This document shows, one piece after another, positions 46,808 through 55,786 of a DNA stretch of 64,000 bases. The first letter of the stretch is position 1; each line of letters begins with the position of its first letter. The translations under genes and the position numbers were made by a program. Under the pieces are notes generated by a model. The model ran no database searches and had not been told where the DNA came from. It was given only the letters and a program-made list of their open reading frames with translations. This stretch comes from Sphingomonas phyllosphaerae (lineage in GTDB: Bacteria; Pseudomonadota; Alphaproteobacteria; Sphingomonadales; Sphingomonadaceae). The DNA lies in contig NZ_JAPYKH010000006.1 of the NCBI RefSeq assembly GCF_029623345.1, positions 1 to 64,000 of the forward strand. Reading direction: 5' to 3'.

Positions 46808-48130
46808 TCAGCCGCGGGCATAGCTGACCCGCCACACCGTGCCGCCGACGTCGTCCGCGATCAGCAGCCGGCCGCGCGGATCAACCGCGACGCCGACCGG
46901 GCGGCCGCGTGCCTTGCCGTCCTTGAGGAAGCCGGTGACGAAGTCGCGCGGCGTGCCGACAGGGCGCGCGCCGCGGAAGGCGATGAACGCGACCTTGTAA
47001 CCGTGCGGGTCGGTGCGGTTCCAGCTGCCGTGCTCACCGACGGAGGCGCCCCCGCGATAACCCGCGGGGAAGCTCGCCCCGGTGTAGAAGGTGAGCCCGA
47101 GCGGCGCGACGTGCGAGCCGAGCGCATAGTCGGGCGCGATCGCGCGCGCGACCAGGTCGGGGCGCTGCGGTTTGACGCGGTGGTCGAGGTGCTGGCCGTA
47201 ATAGCTGTAGGGCCAGCCATAGAAAGCGCCCGGCCGCACTGACGTGAGATAGTCGGGCACCAGGTTGGGGCCGAGCTCGTCGCGCTCGTTGATCACGGCC
47301 CACAAGGTGTCGGTGCCGGGATAGAAGGTGAGCCCGTTGGGATTGCGCAGCCCGGTGGCGAAAGGCCGTGACGCGCCGGTCCGCGGGTCGACCTCGAAGA
47401 TCGCGGCGCGGTCCTTCTCGGCATCGCTGCCGCGCTCCATCGCGTTGCTGTTCGAACCGACGCCGACGTACAGCCGCGTGCCGTCCGGACTGGCGGTGAG
47501 GCTCTTCGTCCAGTGATGGTTGATCGTTCCCGCGGGCAGCGCGGTCAGCCGTGTCGCGGGGGCGGTGATCCGCGTCTGCCCCGGCGTGAAGGGATAGCGC
47601 ACGATCGCGTCGGTGTCGGCGACGTAGAGCTGGCCGCCCAGCGCGACCTTGCCAAACGGCGCGTTGAGCTGGTCGACCAGGATCGAGCGCGCGGCGGGCT
47701 GGCCGTCGTTGCCGGCACCGCTCAGCAGCGTCAGGCGGTTGCTCGACGCGGGCGCATTGCCGCTCAGCGTTTGCGAATGCGCGCGCGCCATCACCCAGTC
47801 GCGGATCGGATCCTTGGGGCGCTGCACCGGCTCCTTGCCGTCGTTGCGCGACTCGACCACCAGCACGTCGCCGTTCGGCAGCGCGACGACGTTGCGCGGG
47901 TTGCTGAGCCCGCTGGCGAGCGGCTCGATGCGGAAGCCGGCGGGGACGGTGGGCGTCTCGCCCTTCTTCCAGCCGACGGTCTCGTAGACGCCGACGTCCG
48001 CGACGAGCTGCTCGTGCGGCGCCGGCAGCACCGGGTTGGCGCCGTACTGGCGGTTCTGGTCGATCTGCTGCCCGCTGCCGCAGGCGGCGAGCGGGAGCGC
48101 GACGAGCGCGAGCGTCAGCCGTCGGGTCAT
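46808..48130 (-). CDS. PQQ-dependent sugar dehydrogenase-like lipoprotein (sorbosone dehydrogenase family)
   Basis: 440 residues. MTRRLTLALVALPLAACGSG is a lipoprotein signal with lipobox LAAC. The rest is a six-bladed propeller of the soluble glucose/sorbosone dehydrogenase group: GLSNPRNVVALPNGDVLVVESR, ASPDGTRLYVGVGSNSN, GLRNPNGLTF and GEHGSWNR, which hold the PQQ and calcium contacts. The enzyme would oxidise an aldose or aldehyde in the periplasm using PQQ; many members have no proven substrate. Its start overlaps the stop of the DUF2231-like gene (ATGA). Confidence 0.88.
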   Translation of the reverse strand: MTRRLTLALVALPLAACGSGQQIDQNRQYGANPVLPAPHEQLVADVGVYETVGWKKGETPTVPAGFRIEPLASGLSNPRNVVALPNGDVLVVESRNDGKEPVQRPKDPIRDWVMARAHSQTLSGNAPASSNRLTLLSGAGNDGQPAARSILVDQLNAPFGKVALGGQLYVADTDAIVRYPFTPGQTRITAPATRLTALPAGTINHHWTKSLTASPDGTRLYVGVGSNSNAMERGSDAEKDRAAIFEVDPRTGASRPFATGLRNPNGLTFYPGTDTLWAVINERDELGPNLVPDYLTSVRPGAFYGWPYSYYGQHLDHRVKPQRPDLVARAIAPDYALGSHVAPLGLTFYTGASFPAGYRGGASVGEHGSWNRTDPHGYKVAFIAFRGARPVGTPRDFVTGFLKDGKARGRPVGVAVDPRGRLLIADDVGGTVWRVSYARG

Positions 48131-48579
48131 CGCACGTCTCCCGAGCGGCGCCGCGGCACCGCCTGCCAGAACCACCCCGCGGCGAGTGCCAGCAGCACGG
48201 CGACCACCGATAGCGCGAGCCCGGTCGGCACCACCGCGGTCCAACCGTCGCGCGCGTGAATGAAGGAGTTGAGCACCTCGACGATCCAGGCGGAGAGCAG
48301 CAGCGTGAAGTGCAGCCCGAGCGCCCCCCGTCGCGCCGCGCCCGCGCGGACCAGCTCGACCAGCAGTAGAGCACCGGCCAGACCGCCCGCGATCAGCCCG
48401 GCCAGTAGCAGCCAGGACGAGAAATCGAGCCACATCATTTCGGCACTGCCGGCATAAGCGAGATCGGTGACGAGCGCGGCGACGAACAAGGTGATCGGCA
48501 CTGGCAGCAGTACCGGGTAAATCGGCCGGCCTGCGAGCGCGAGGGGGGCGAGCGCTGGGCGCCCGGGGCTTGATGCCAT
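48127..48579 (-). CDS. DUF2231 membrane protein
   Basis: 150 residues with four helices; starts MASSPGRPALAPLALAGRPIYPVLLPVPI, where the HP/PxLxxxPI pattern is typical for DUF2231. Such proteins are often encoded next to PQQ- or haem-type sugar dehydrogenases and may couple them to the membrane; this one precedes and overlaps a PQQ dehydrogenase gene. A longer start is possible but overlaps the small upstream gene. Confidence 0.8.
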   Translation of the reverse strand: MASSPGRPALAPLALAGRPIYPVLLPVPITLFVAALVTDLAYAGSAEMMWLDFSSWLLLAGLIAGGLAGALLLVELVRAGAARRGALGLHFTLLLSAWIVEVLNSFIHARDGWTAVVPTGLALSVVAVLLALAAGWFWQAVPRRRSGDVR

Positions 48580-48583
48580 CGAG

Positions 48584-48757
48584 TCAGGTCCTTCCGGTCC
48601 GAGTGGCGCGAGCACGAGCGGGCAAGGCACGCAGTTCCGCCCCCGGGGCGGGATGAAGGTATCGATCGAGATCAAGGGGCTTTCGGGTGTCGAAATCCTC
48701 CCCTTCGACACGCTCCTCCGCAGGCGCTTGCTTCGGGTCTCTTTCCGCGTCTGTCAT
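48584..48757 (-). CDS. Small acidic hypothetical protein (57 aa)
   Basis: MTDAERDPKQAPAEERVEGE..., 57 residues, acidic first half, basic end. Its stop is five bases before the DUF2231 start, so it would be first in a three-gene operon. The phrase DFDTRKPLDLDRYLHP reads as genuine protein sequence. Upstream in-frame codons come from a family B repeat and are excluded. No family known. Confidence 0.42.
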   Translation of the reverse strand: MTDAERDPKQAPAEERVEGEDFDTRKPLDLDRYLHPAPGAELRALPARARATRTGRT

Positions 48758-48775
48758 CCCCCGCCTTTCCTCTCC

Positions 48776-48800
48776 CGTCATCCCCGCTTTCGCGGGAATG
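48776..48800. repeat. Single palindromic repeat arm, family B
   Basis: CGTCATCCCCGCTTTCGCGG followed by GAATG: a single arm related to the pair at 11038-11135, between the small acidic protein gene and the GST gene. The stem CCCCGC/GCGGG is conserved. Confidence 0.6.
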
Positions 48801-48893
48801 GCGAAAGGGGCGGATGGTCCCTGCTGCCACCACGCTGGCAGCAGGCCCGGCGTACACCGTCTCCTTAAGCCGTCCTGACCCAAGGAGACCTTC

Positions 48894-49481
48894 ATGCTGA
48901 CGTTGTTCCACGCCCCGCGCTCGCGCTCGACCCGCATCATCTGGCTGCTCGAGGAGCTCGGCGTGCCCTACCAGCTCCGCTACGTCACGATCCGCTACCG
49001 CGACGGCAGCGGCGACGGCCCCGACCCCGCCAACCCGCACCCCGACAGGAAGGTACCCGCGCTGCTCGACGAAGACGTTCTGGTCACCGAATCTGCCGCG
49101 GTGGCGACCTATCTTGCCGACCTGGCCAACGGCGCCGGGCTCGCGCCCCGGATCGGCGACCGCGACCGCGGCCCTTATCTCACCTGGTTGAGCTGGATCG
49201 AGGGCGAGTTCGGCCCCGCGATCGGCGCGCGCCTCGGCGCCCCCGAGGATGAGACCCCACCGGCCTTCGCCGCCGCGCTGGCGCGGGTCGAGCGCGCCTT
49301 GGCCGACGGGCCGTGGTTGCTCGGCGAGCGCTTCAGCGCGGCGGACGTGATGATGGGCGGCACACTCGGCTGGGCACATCAGCTGATGCCCCGGGACGGC
49401 CGCATCCCCGCCTATCTCGCGCGGCTCACGCAGCGCCCCGCCTTCCAGCGCGCCATGGCACGCGACGCGGTGCCGGCGTGA
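48894..49481 (+). CDS. Glutathione S-transferase family protein
   Basis: 195 residues: N-terminal thioredoxin-like domain (MLTLFHAPRSRSTRIIWLLEELG; later RKVPALLDEDVLVTESAAVATYLAD with the cis-Pro and the Glu-Ser pair that holds glutathione) and a helical C-terminal domain (LLGERFSAADVMMG with the N-capping Asp). The active residue is likely one of the early serines (S10/S12). An AAGGAG site lies before the ATG. The substrate is unknown. Confidence 0.92.
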   Translation: MLTLFHAPRSRSTRIIWLLEELGVPYQLRYVTIRYRDGSGDGPDPANPHPDRKVPALLDEDVLVTESAAVATYLADLANGAGLAPRIGDRDRGPYLTWLSWIEGEFGPAIGARLGAPEDETPPAFAAALARVERALADGPWLLGERFSAADVMMGGTLGWAHQLMPRDGRIPAYLARLTQRPAFQRAMARDAVPA

Positions 49482-49597
49482 CCGCACGCGACCTGCGCTG
49501 GGCGGCGGCGGGCTTCGTCGCGACCGCGCTGCTCATCCTGGCGAGCGCCGCGCCCCCGCTTCTCGCGCTGCTCGCCTCGCCGCTCGCGCGGCTCTAG
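49478..49597 (+). CDS. Very small membrane protein (39 aa), tentative
   Basis: GTG start in a GTGA overlap with the GST stop; VTARDLRWAAAGFVATALL continues as one long hydrophobic segment and ends LASPLARL, 39 residues. The overlap and the transmembrane profile favour a translated gene, but the hydrophobic composition can arise from GC-rich DNA. Confidence 0.38.
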   Translation: MTARDLRWAAAGFVATALLILASAAPPLLALLASPLARL

Positions 49598-49607
49598 GAT
49601 CGGCCCC

Positions 49608-50309
49608 ATGCGTCGCGCCGACCGCCTGTTCGAGATCGTCCAACTGCTCCGCCGCGCCCCCGGGCCGATGACCGCCGACGCGATCGCGGCCGAGCTCGAG
49701 ACGAGCCGGCGCTCGGTCTATCGCGACATCGCCGCGCTGGTGGCGCAGCGCGTGCCGATCCGCGGCGAGGCGGGGATCGGCTACGTGCTGGAGCGCGGCT
49801 TCGACATGCCGCCGCTGATGCTTACCTCGGACGAGGTCGAGGCGGTGGTGCTCGGCGCGCAATGGGTGCTGGTGCACGCCGACGAGGGGCTGGCGCGCGC
49901 CGCGGCCGATGTGCTCGCCAAGGTCGCGGCGGTGATCCCGGAGCGGCTGCGCGCCGCGATCGATGAGCCCGCGGTGATCACCCCGCCCGCGTGGAGCGAG
50001 CGCGCCGACGCGGGGATCGATGTCGCGCGGCTGCGCGCCTGGAGCCTGCAAGGGCGCAAGCTGCGGATCGGCTATGCCGACGCCGCGGGCGAGCCGAGCG
50101 AGCGGACGGTGTGGCCGTTCCTGGTCGGCTATATGGACGGCATGCGCATGCTGATCGCCTGGTGCGAGCTGCGCGGGGACTTCCGCATGTTCCGCACCGA
50201 CCGGCTGACGAGCGTGACCTTCCTCGACGAGCGCTATCCCGAACGCCGTGCGGTGCTGCGCCGGCGCTGGCTCGCGATGATGGCGGCGCGCCGCGAGTCG
50301 GCGGGGTAA
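49608..50309 (+). CDS. WYL-domain transcriptional regulator (YafY type)
   Basis: 233 residues. N-terminal winged helix of the HTH_11 type (RRADRLFEIVQLLRR, ELETSRRSVYRDIAALVAQRVPI) and a C-terminal WYL domain (KLRIGYADAAGEPSERTVWPFLVGYMDG, then LIAWCELRGDFRMFRTDRL). The WYL pocket senses nucleotides or other ligands in known members. Together with the upstream GST gene, 10 bases after the tiny ORF, it may form an operon. Target genes are unknown. Confidence 0.9.
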   Translation: MRRADRLFEIVQLLRRAPGPMTADAIAAELETSRRSVYRDIAALVAQRVPIRGEAGIGYVLERGFDMPPLMLTSDEVEAVVLGAQWVLVHADEGLARAAADVLAKVAAVIPERLRAAIDEPAVITPPAWSERADAGIDVARLRAWSLQGRKLRIGYADAAGEPSERTVWPFLVGYMDGMRMLIAWCELRGDFRMFRTDRLTSVTFLDERYPERRAVLRRRWLAMMAARRESAG

Positions 50310-50313
50310 GCGC

Positions 50314-51009
50314 TCAGCTCGACGCGAACAGCCAGCGGGTGAGCACCGCCGCGGCCGCGTGGCGCAGGGCGGCGTCGTGACGCGCGGCGTCGCGCGCGAT
50401 CGCGGCGGGGTCGATCGGCGCGGCGCGCAGCTCGGCGGCGTGGCCCGCGAGCCACCGCTCGATCCTGTCCGCCTCGAGGTGAAATTGCAGCGCGAGCGCG
50501 TGGCGGCCGAACGCGAACGCCTGCTGGCGATACAGGTCGGTCGAGGCGAGCAGAGTCGCGCCCGCCGGAAGGTCGAAGGTGTCGCCGTGCCAGTGCAGGA
50601 CCGGCTGGTTCGCGGGCAGAGCGGCGAGCGGCGAGGCCGCTCCCGCCGCGCTGAGCGTCACCGGCGCGTAGCCGATCTCCTTGGCCGGCCCCGGGTAGAC
50701 GCGCGCGCCGAGCGCCGCCGCGATCAGCTGCGCGCCGAGGCACAGCCCGAGCGTCGGCCGCTCCGCCGCCAGCCGCGCGCGCAGCAGCGCCAGTTCGTCG
50801 CCGAGAAACGGGTGCTCCGACGCCTCGTAGACGCCCATCGGGCCGCCGAGCACGATCAGCAGGTCGGGCGCGAGCGGGTCGAGCGCGGCGACGCTACCCT
50901 CGGCCGCCTCGACGTAGCGGATCGCGTAGCCGGCGGCGCGCAGCGGCGCGTCGAGATGGCCGAGGTCCTCGAAGGCGACATGGCGGATCGCGACGGCGGT
51001 GAGCGGCAC
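50314..51009 (-). CDS. Class I glutamine amidotransferase-like protein
   Basis: 231 residues from a GTG behind GGAGGT. The triad is complete: C90 in LGLCLGAQL, H177 and E179 in QFHLEAD; the oxyanion strand is VLGGPMGV. The group is often annotated as glutamine amidotransferase of the GMP-synthase-like family and includes gamma-glutamyl hydrolases acting on small molecules. Longer in-frame starts would pass through the region upstream of the aldehyde oxidoreductase genes and are less likely. Confidence 0.87.
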   Translation of the reverse strand: MPLTAVAIRHVAFEDLGHLDAPLRAAGYAIRYVEAAEGSVAALDPLAPDLLIVLGGPMGVYEASEHPFLGDELALLRARLAAERPTLGLCLGAQLIAAALGARVYPGPAKEIGYAPVTLSAAGAASPLAALPANQPVLHWHGDTFDLPAGATLLASTDLYRQQAFAFGRHALALQFHLEADRIERWLAGHAAELRAAPIDPAAIARDAARHDAALRHAAAAVLTRWLFASS

Positions 51010-51159
51010 GGGGGACCTCCACGAATGTGACCGACGCGGCAAACGATTCGCGTCCTCTCGCCCCCACTTACCCCAGCCGGGCGGGCGCGCCACGATGAGG
51101 CGCCGTCGCGCCCGGTCGAGTGTCGCAGCGCAGCGAAAAACGGCGCGGACTTTCCGAAA

Positions 51160-51179
51160 CTTGGTATAGGTTAACCAAG
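51160..51179. promoter_or_regulatory. Inverted repeat upstream of paoA, candidate operator
   Basis: CTTGGT (51160-51165) and ACCAAG (51174-51179) are inverted around an 8-base AT-rich centre that contains the palindrome GGTTAACC. It lies 39 bases before the paoA start, where a repressor or activator site is expected. No regulator gene sits beside it, unless the WYL or amidotransferase genes are involved. Confidence 0.4.
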
Positions 51180-51217
51180 GCGCACGCGCTGCATCGGAGA
51201 GGTAGGGAGAAGCCCTT

Positions 51218-51724
51218 ATGTCGCTCATCGTCAACGGGGAGGCGGTGGCGCTGCCATCCGACCCGCGAGTCTCGCTGCTCGATCATCTGCGCGAGACGCT
51301 GCATCTTACCGGCACCAAGAAGGGCTGTAACCAGGGCGCGTGCGGTGCGTGCACGGTGCTGGTGGAGGGCGAGCGGATCCTCTCCTGCCTCGCGCTGGCG
51401 GTGCAATATGAGGGTCGCTCGGTCACCACGATCGAGGGGCTGGCGGGCGAGGATGGGCTCCACCCGCTGCAACAGGCCTTCATCGAGCATGACGGCTTCC
51501 AATGCGGCTATTGCACGCCCGGCCAGATCTGCTCGGCGATCGGCATGGCGGCGGAGGCGGGCCGCGGCGTGCCGAGCCACGTCAGCGCCGACCTCACCGC
51601 CGCGGTCGCGCTGACGCGCGAGGAGGTGCAGGAGCGGATGAGCGGCAACCTGTGCCGCTGTGGCGCGCACAACGGGATCGTCGACGCGATCCGCGCCACC
51701 GTCGCGGCGGAGTGGGCGGCATGA
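51218..51724 (+). CDS. paoA: Aldehyde oxidoreductase, [2Fe-2S] subunit (PaoA-like)
   Basis: 168 residues. Cysteines for two [2Fe-2S] clusters: C37, C42, C45, C57 and C96, C99, C146, C148. This is the small subunit of a xanthine-oxidase-family molybdenum hydroxylase; electrons go from the molybdenum centre through these clusters to FAD. Unlike E. coli PaoA there is no Tat signal, so the complex would stay in the cytoplasm. Its stop overlaps the start of the FAD subunit gene (ATGA). Confidence 0.92.
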   Translation: MSLIVNGEAVALPSDPRVSLLDHLRETLHLTGTKKGCNQGACGACTVLVEGERILSCLALAVQYEGRSVTTIEGLAGEDGLHPLQQAFIEHDGFQCGYCTPGQICSAIGMAAEAGRGVPSHVSADLTAAVALTREEVQERMSGNLCRCGAHNGIVDAIRATVAAEWAA

Positions 51725-52710
51725 CCCCCTTCACCTATGCCCGCGCGGGCGATGCCGCCGAGGCGCTGCGGCTCGGCGCGGCGAACGCGACCGCCTATCT
51801 CGGCGGCGGCACCAACCTCGTCGACCTGATGCGCGAGACCGTGGCGCGGCCCGAGGCGCTGGTCGACGTCAGCGGCCTCTCCGCTGCGATCGCGGAGAGC
51901 GACGGCGGCGGGCTACGGATCGGCGCGGCCGTGCGCAACACCGCGCTGGCGGAGCATCGCGCGGTGCGCGAGCGCTACCCGATGCTGTCGCGCGCGATCC
52001 TGGCCGGCGCCTCGGCGCAGATCCGCAACATGGCGACGGTCGGCGGCAACCTGCTCCAGCGCACGCGCTGCACCTATTTCTACGACACCGACGGCTCGCG
52101 CTGCAACAAGCGCTCGCCCGGCGAAGGCTGCGACGCGCGCGATGGCTTCAACCGCATCCATGCGGTGCTCGGCGCGTCGGAGGCGTGCGTCGCGACCCAT
52201 CCCAGCGACATGTGCGTCGCGCTGGTCGCGCTTGACGCGCAGGTCCATGTCGCCGGCGCCGGCGGCGAGCGGACGGTGCCGATCGCCGACTTCCACCGCC
52301 TGCCGGGCGACTCGCCCGAGCGCGACACGGTACTGGCGCCGGGCGAGCTGATCACCGCGATCGAGCTGCCCGCGCTGCCGCTGGCGGCGCGCTCTACCTA
52401 TCGCAAGGTGCGCGACCGTGCGAGCTACGCCTTCGCGCTGATCTCCGTCGCGGCGGCGATCGAGCTCGACGGCGAGCGCGTCGGCGACGTGCGCGTCGCG
52501 TTCGGCGGGGTGGCGCACAAGCCGTGGCGTGCGCTCAAGGCCGAGGCGGCGCTGCGCGGCGGCCCGGCCACGCCCGAGGCGTTCCACGCCGCCGCGGCGC
52601 TGGAGTTCGCCGACGCCGCCCCGCTGCGGCACAATGCGTTCAAGCCGGCGCTGGCGGGGCGGACGCTCGCCGCGGTGCTGGGCGAGCTGGTCAAGGGAGA
52701 GGCGGCATGA
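51721..52710 (+). CDS. paoB: Aldehyde oxidoreductase, FAD subunit (PaoB-like)
   Basis: 329 residues, FAD-binding domain of the CO-dehydrogenase-M type. FAD contacts: LGGGTNLVD (27-35), TVGGNLLQR (106-114). C117, C128 and C137 in the following insert (RCNKRSPGEGCDA) match the extra [4Fe-4S] cluster known from E. coli PaoB and 4-hydroxybenzoyl-CoA reductase; a fourth Cys would be C164-like further on. Gene order and 4-base overlaps on both sides show a three-gene operon. Confidence 0.92.
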   Translation: MTPFTYARAGDAAEALRLGAANATAYLGGGTNLVDLMRETVARPEALVDVSGLSAAIAESDGGGLRIGAAVRNTALAEHRAVRERYPMLSRAILAGASAQIRNMATVGGNLLQRTRCTYFYDTDGSRCNKRSPGEGCDARDGFNRIHAVLGASEACVATHPSDMCVALVALDAQVHVAGAGGERTVPIADFHRLPGDSPERDTVLAPGELITAIELPALPLAARSTYRKVRDRASYAFALISVAAAIELDGERVGDVRVAFGGVAHKPWRALKAEAALRGGPATPEAFHAAAALEFADAAPLRHNAFKPALAGRTLAAVLGELVKGEAA

Positions 52711-55046
52711 GCATCGTCGATACGGCCAAGCAGGCTGCGCAGGGGCTGGTGCAGGGCGCGATGAACAAGCTCGTCCCGCTCGCGCCGGACAGCTGGATCC
52801 CCGGCGGCGTCCCCGATCCGCTGATCCAGCACAAGCACGGGCTGATCGGGACGTCGGTGTCGCGGCTCGACGGACCGCTCAAGGTGAAGGGTGCGGCACC
52901 CTTCGCGGCGGAGTTCCGCTTCGACGACATGGCCTATTGCGCGTTGGTCTACGCCACCATCCCGCGCGGGCGGATCATCGCGATCAACGGCGCGGCGGCC
53001 GAGGCGGCGCCCGGCGTGGTGCTGGTGATGTCGCACCGCAACGCGCCGCGGATGAACAAGCCGCCCGCGTTCGGCTCCTCGCCGCACGGTGTCGGCCCCG
53101 CCGACCTGACGATCTTCCAGGACGATCGCGTCCACTGGAACGGCCAGCCGATCGTCGCGGTGCTGGCCGAGACGCAGGAGCAGGCCGACCACGCCGCCGC
53201 GCTGGTCGAGGTCACGTACGCCGCCGAGCCCTCGACCACCTCGCTAAAGGGCGCCAAGGCCAACGGCATCACGCAGGGCCTGTTCATGGGCCAGCCGTTG
53301 CTCAACGAGATCGGCGACGCGGAGGGCGCGCTGGCGCGGGCCGCGGTCACGGTCGACGCGGTGTATCGCACGCCGCGGCACAACCATAATCCGATCGAGC
53401 CGCACGCCGCGACGATCGCCTGGGTCGGCGACGAGCTGGTGATCCACGACGCCAGCCAGATGGTGACCCAGCAGGCGCAGACGATCGGCGAGGTGTTCGA
53501 CCTGAAGCCCGAGCAGGTGCGGCTGACCTCGCCCTATGTCGGCGGCGGGTTCGGCAGCAAGGGGCTGTGGGACCATCAGGTGATCGGCGCCGCCGCGGCG
53601 AAGATGACGGGGCGCCCGGTGCGGATCGCGCTGTCGCGCGAGGGCGTGTATCGCGTCGTCGGCGGGCGGACGTTGACCGAGCAGCGAGTCGCGATCGGCG
53701 CCAGCGCGGACGGCCGATTCGAGGCGCTGATCCACACCGGCCTCTCCGTGATGACGCCGCACAACAACATGCCCGAGCCGTTCATCCTCGGCACGCGCGC
53801 GGGTTACGCCTGCCCCAATATCCGGCTGCAGGTGGAGGTGACGCAGATGAACATGCTCGCCAACACCTTCATGCGCGCGCCGGGCGAGGCGGTGGGCACC
53901 TTCGCGCTCGAGTCGGCGATCGACGAGCTCGCGGTGGCGCTGGCGATCGACCCGGTCGAGCTGCGGTTGCGGAACGAGCCCGACAAGGATCCCACCACCG
54001 GTCTGCCCTTCTCGTCGCGCCACATCGACAAGGCGTGGCGCGACGGCGCGGCGCGCTTCGGCTGGTCGGACCGCGGCGCACCGGGCGCACGCCGCGAGGG
54101 CGAGTGGCTGGTCGGCACCGGCTGCGCCACCGGCACCTATCCCTATTATCGCATGCCCGGCGCCGAGGCGCGGATCACGCTTCGCCGCGACGGCGACGGC
54201 GTCCGCGCGCTGGTCGAGGTCGCGGCGGCGGAGATGGGGATGGGCACCTCCACCACCACCGCGATCGTCGCCGCCGAGCGGCTCGGCCTGTCGCTCGACC
54301 GTGTCGAGGTCGCCTACGGCGACTCCGCCATTCCCGGCGCGATCATGGCGGGCGGGTCGCAGCAGACCGCCGCGATCGGCGCGGCGGTGATCGCGGCGCA
54401 CAACGCGCTGGTGGCCGAGCTGCTGACGCTGGCAGGCAACGACTCGCCGCTCGCGGGCCTCGCGGCGGGCGACGTCGGCAGCGAGGACGGCGGGCTGGCC
54501 AAGCTCGACGACGCCGCGCGGCGCGAGAGCTACGCCTCGATCCTGGCGCGCGCGCAGCGCGACGAGGTGACCGTCACCAAGGCCGGCACGCCGCCGCTCG
54601 AGCTGATGCACTGGTCGATGCACTCGCACAGCGCCCTGTTCTGCGAGGTGAAGGTCAATGCGGTGACGGGCGAGACGCGGGTCAGCCGCTTCCTCGGCGC
54701 ATTCGACTGCGGGCGCATCCTGAACGCCAAGACCGCGGCAAGCCAGTTCCGCGGCGGCGTCATCATGGGGCTGGGCCTCGCGCTGATGGAGGAGACACAG
54801 TTCGACGAGCGCAACGGCCGGATCATGAATCCGAGCCTCGCGGAATATCATCTGCCCGTGCACCTCGACGTGCCCGAGATCGACGTGATCTGGACCGACA
54901 TCCCCGACCCGCACACGCCGATGGGCGCGCACGGCGTCGGCGAGATCGGCATCACCGGCGTCGGCGCGGCGGTGGCGAACGCGATCTACAATGCCACCGG
55001 CCGGCGCGTGCGCGACCTGCCGATCACGCTGGACAAGCTGCTATAG
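52707..55046 (+). CDS. paoC: Aldehyde oxidoreductase, molybdopterin subunit (PaoC-like)
   Basis: 779 residues. The molybdenum subunit of the complex; oxidises aldehydes to acids. Family landmarks: GGGFGSKGLWDHQV (molybdopterin loop), MRAPGEAVGTFALESAIDELA, and the catalytic glutamate E746 in GVGEIGITG. An N-terminal extension of about 45 residues precedes the typical GLIGTSVSRLDGPLKVKG. A XdhC/PaoD-type chaperone gene, usually needed to insert the cofactor, is not next to it in this window. Confidence 0.92.
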   Translation: MSIVDTAKQAAQGLVQGAMNKLVPLAPDSWIPGGVPDPLIQHKHGLIGTSVSRLDGPLKVKGAAPFAAEFRFDDMAYCALVYATIPRGRIIAINGAAAEAAPGVVLVMSHRNAPRMNKPPAFGSSPHGVGPADLTIFQDDRVHWNGQPIVAVLAETQEQADHAAALVEVTYAAEPSTTSLKGAKANGITQGLFMGQPLLNEIGDAEGALARAAVTVDAVYRTPRHNHNPIEPHAATIAWVGDELVIHDASQMVTQQAQTIGEVFDLKPEQVRLTSPYVGGGFGSKGLWDHQVIGAAAAKMTGRPVRIALSREGVYRVVGGRTLTEQRVAIGASADGRFEALIHTGLSVMTPHNNMPEPFILGTRAGYACPNIRLQVEVTQMNMLANTFMRAPGEAVGTFALESAIDELAVALAIDPVELRLRNEPDKDPTTGLPFSSRHIDKAWRDGAARFGWSDRGAPGARREGEWLVGTGCATGTYPYYRMPGAEARITLRRDGDGVRALVEVAAAEMGMGTSTTTAIVAAERLGLSLDRVEVAYGDSAIPGAIMAGGSQQTAAIGAAVIAAHNALVAELLTLAGNDSPLAGLAAGDVGSEDGGLAKLDDAARRESYASILARAQRDEVTVTKAGTPPLELMHWSMHSHSALFCEVKVNAVTGETRVSRFLGAFDCGRILNAKTAASQFRGGVIMGLGLALMEETQFDERNGRIMNPSLAEYHLPVHLDVPEIDVIWTDIPDPHTPMGAHGVGEIGITGVGAAVANAIYNATGRRVRDLPITLDKLL

Positions 55047-55096
55047 CGCGGCGGTGGGGAAAGCGCGCGGGGGCGCGCTCGGCCTTCTGGCGCGGG

Positions 55097-55786
55097 GTGC
55101 GGGTGAGCCTGGTCAGCTCGGCCTTCGTCTGCGCGGCGGTGGCGGCGGCTGGCTATTTCGACCGCGACGCGGTGCACGTTTACCCGGCGCGCCCGCCGGT
55201 GCGCGACGTCGCGGTGGTCAACGTCTCGGGCGACATGGGGCTGCGCTTCCTGCTCGGCGCCTCGACCTCGCGCGGCCTGACTGAGCATCATATCGGCGTG
55301 GTCGGCATCTCGTCGCCGGTCTACTTCCGCCGACGCCGCAGCCGCGCCGAGGTTGACGCCTTCGTCGCCGATGCGGTGCGCACCGCGCTGGCGGGGTCGG
55401 GTGCGCGTCGGCTGGTGGTGATGGGCCAGTCCTATGGCGCGGACATCGTCCAGACCGGGATGGCGCACCTGCCGTCCGAGCTGCGCGCGCGCGTGGCGGG
55501 GATCATCCTCGTGCTGCCCGGTGACGCGGTCTACTATCGCGCCGACCCGACCGGCTGGGCCTATCACGGCACGCCCGACAGCGTCGCGATGACGACCGCG
55601 CGCACGCTGACGTGGACGCCGTTCACGTGCATCTACGGCGTGGAGGAGGACGACAGCCTGTGCCCGTTGCTGGACCTGCCCAACCTGCGCAAGGTCGCCA
55701 TGCCGGGCGGGCACAATATCAACCACGATGCCAACGGGCTGCTGCGCCATGTCCTGGCGGCGGTGGGGAGGGCGGACCGGCCTTGA
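55097..55786 (+). CDS. VirJ/AcvB-like alpha/beta hydrolase, exported
   Basis: 229 residues if started at GTG 55097; a GTG two codons later is as good, and neither has a strong ribosome site. A hydrophobic start (SLVSSAFVCAAVAAAGYF) suggests export. The rest is the virulence-protein VirJ family: VAVVNVSGDMGLRFL at the first strand, the nucleophile serine in MGQSYGADIV, and PGGHNINHD for the catalytic His. AcvB of Agrobacterium hydrolyses lysyl-phosphatidylglycerol; a similar lipid-hydrolase role is possible. It lies 50 bases after paoC on the same strand. Confidence 0.78.
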   Translation: MRVSLVSSAFVCAAVAAAGYFDRDAVHVYPARPPVRDVAVVNVSGDMGLRFLLGASTSRGLTEHHIGVVGISSPVYFRRRRSRAEVDAFVADAVRTALAGSGARRLVVMGQSYGADIVQTGMAHLPSELRARVAGIILVLPGDAVYYRADPTGWAYHGTPDSVAMTTARTLTWTPFTCIYGVEEDDSLCPLLDLPNLRKVAMPGGHNINHDANGLLRHVLAAVGRADRP

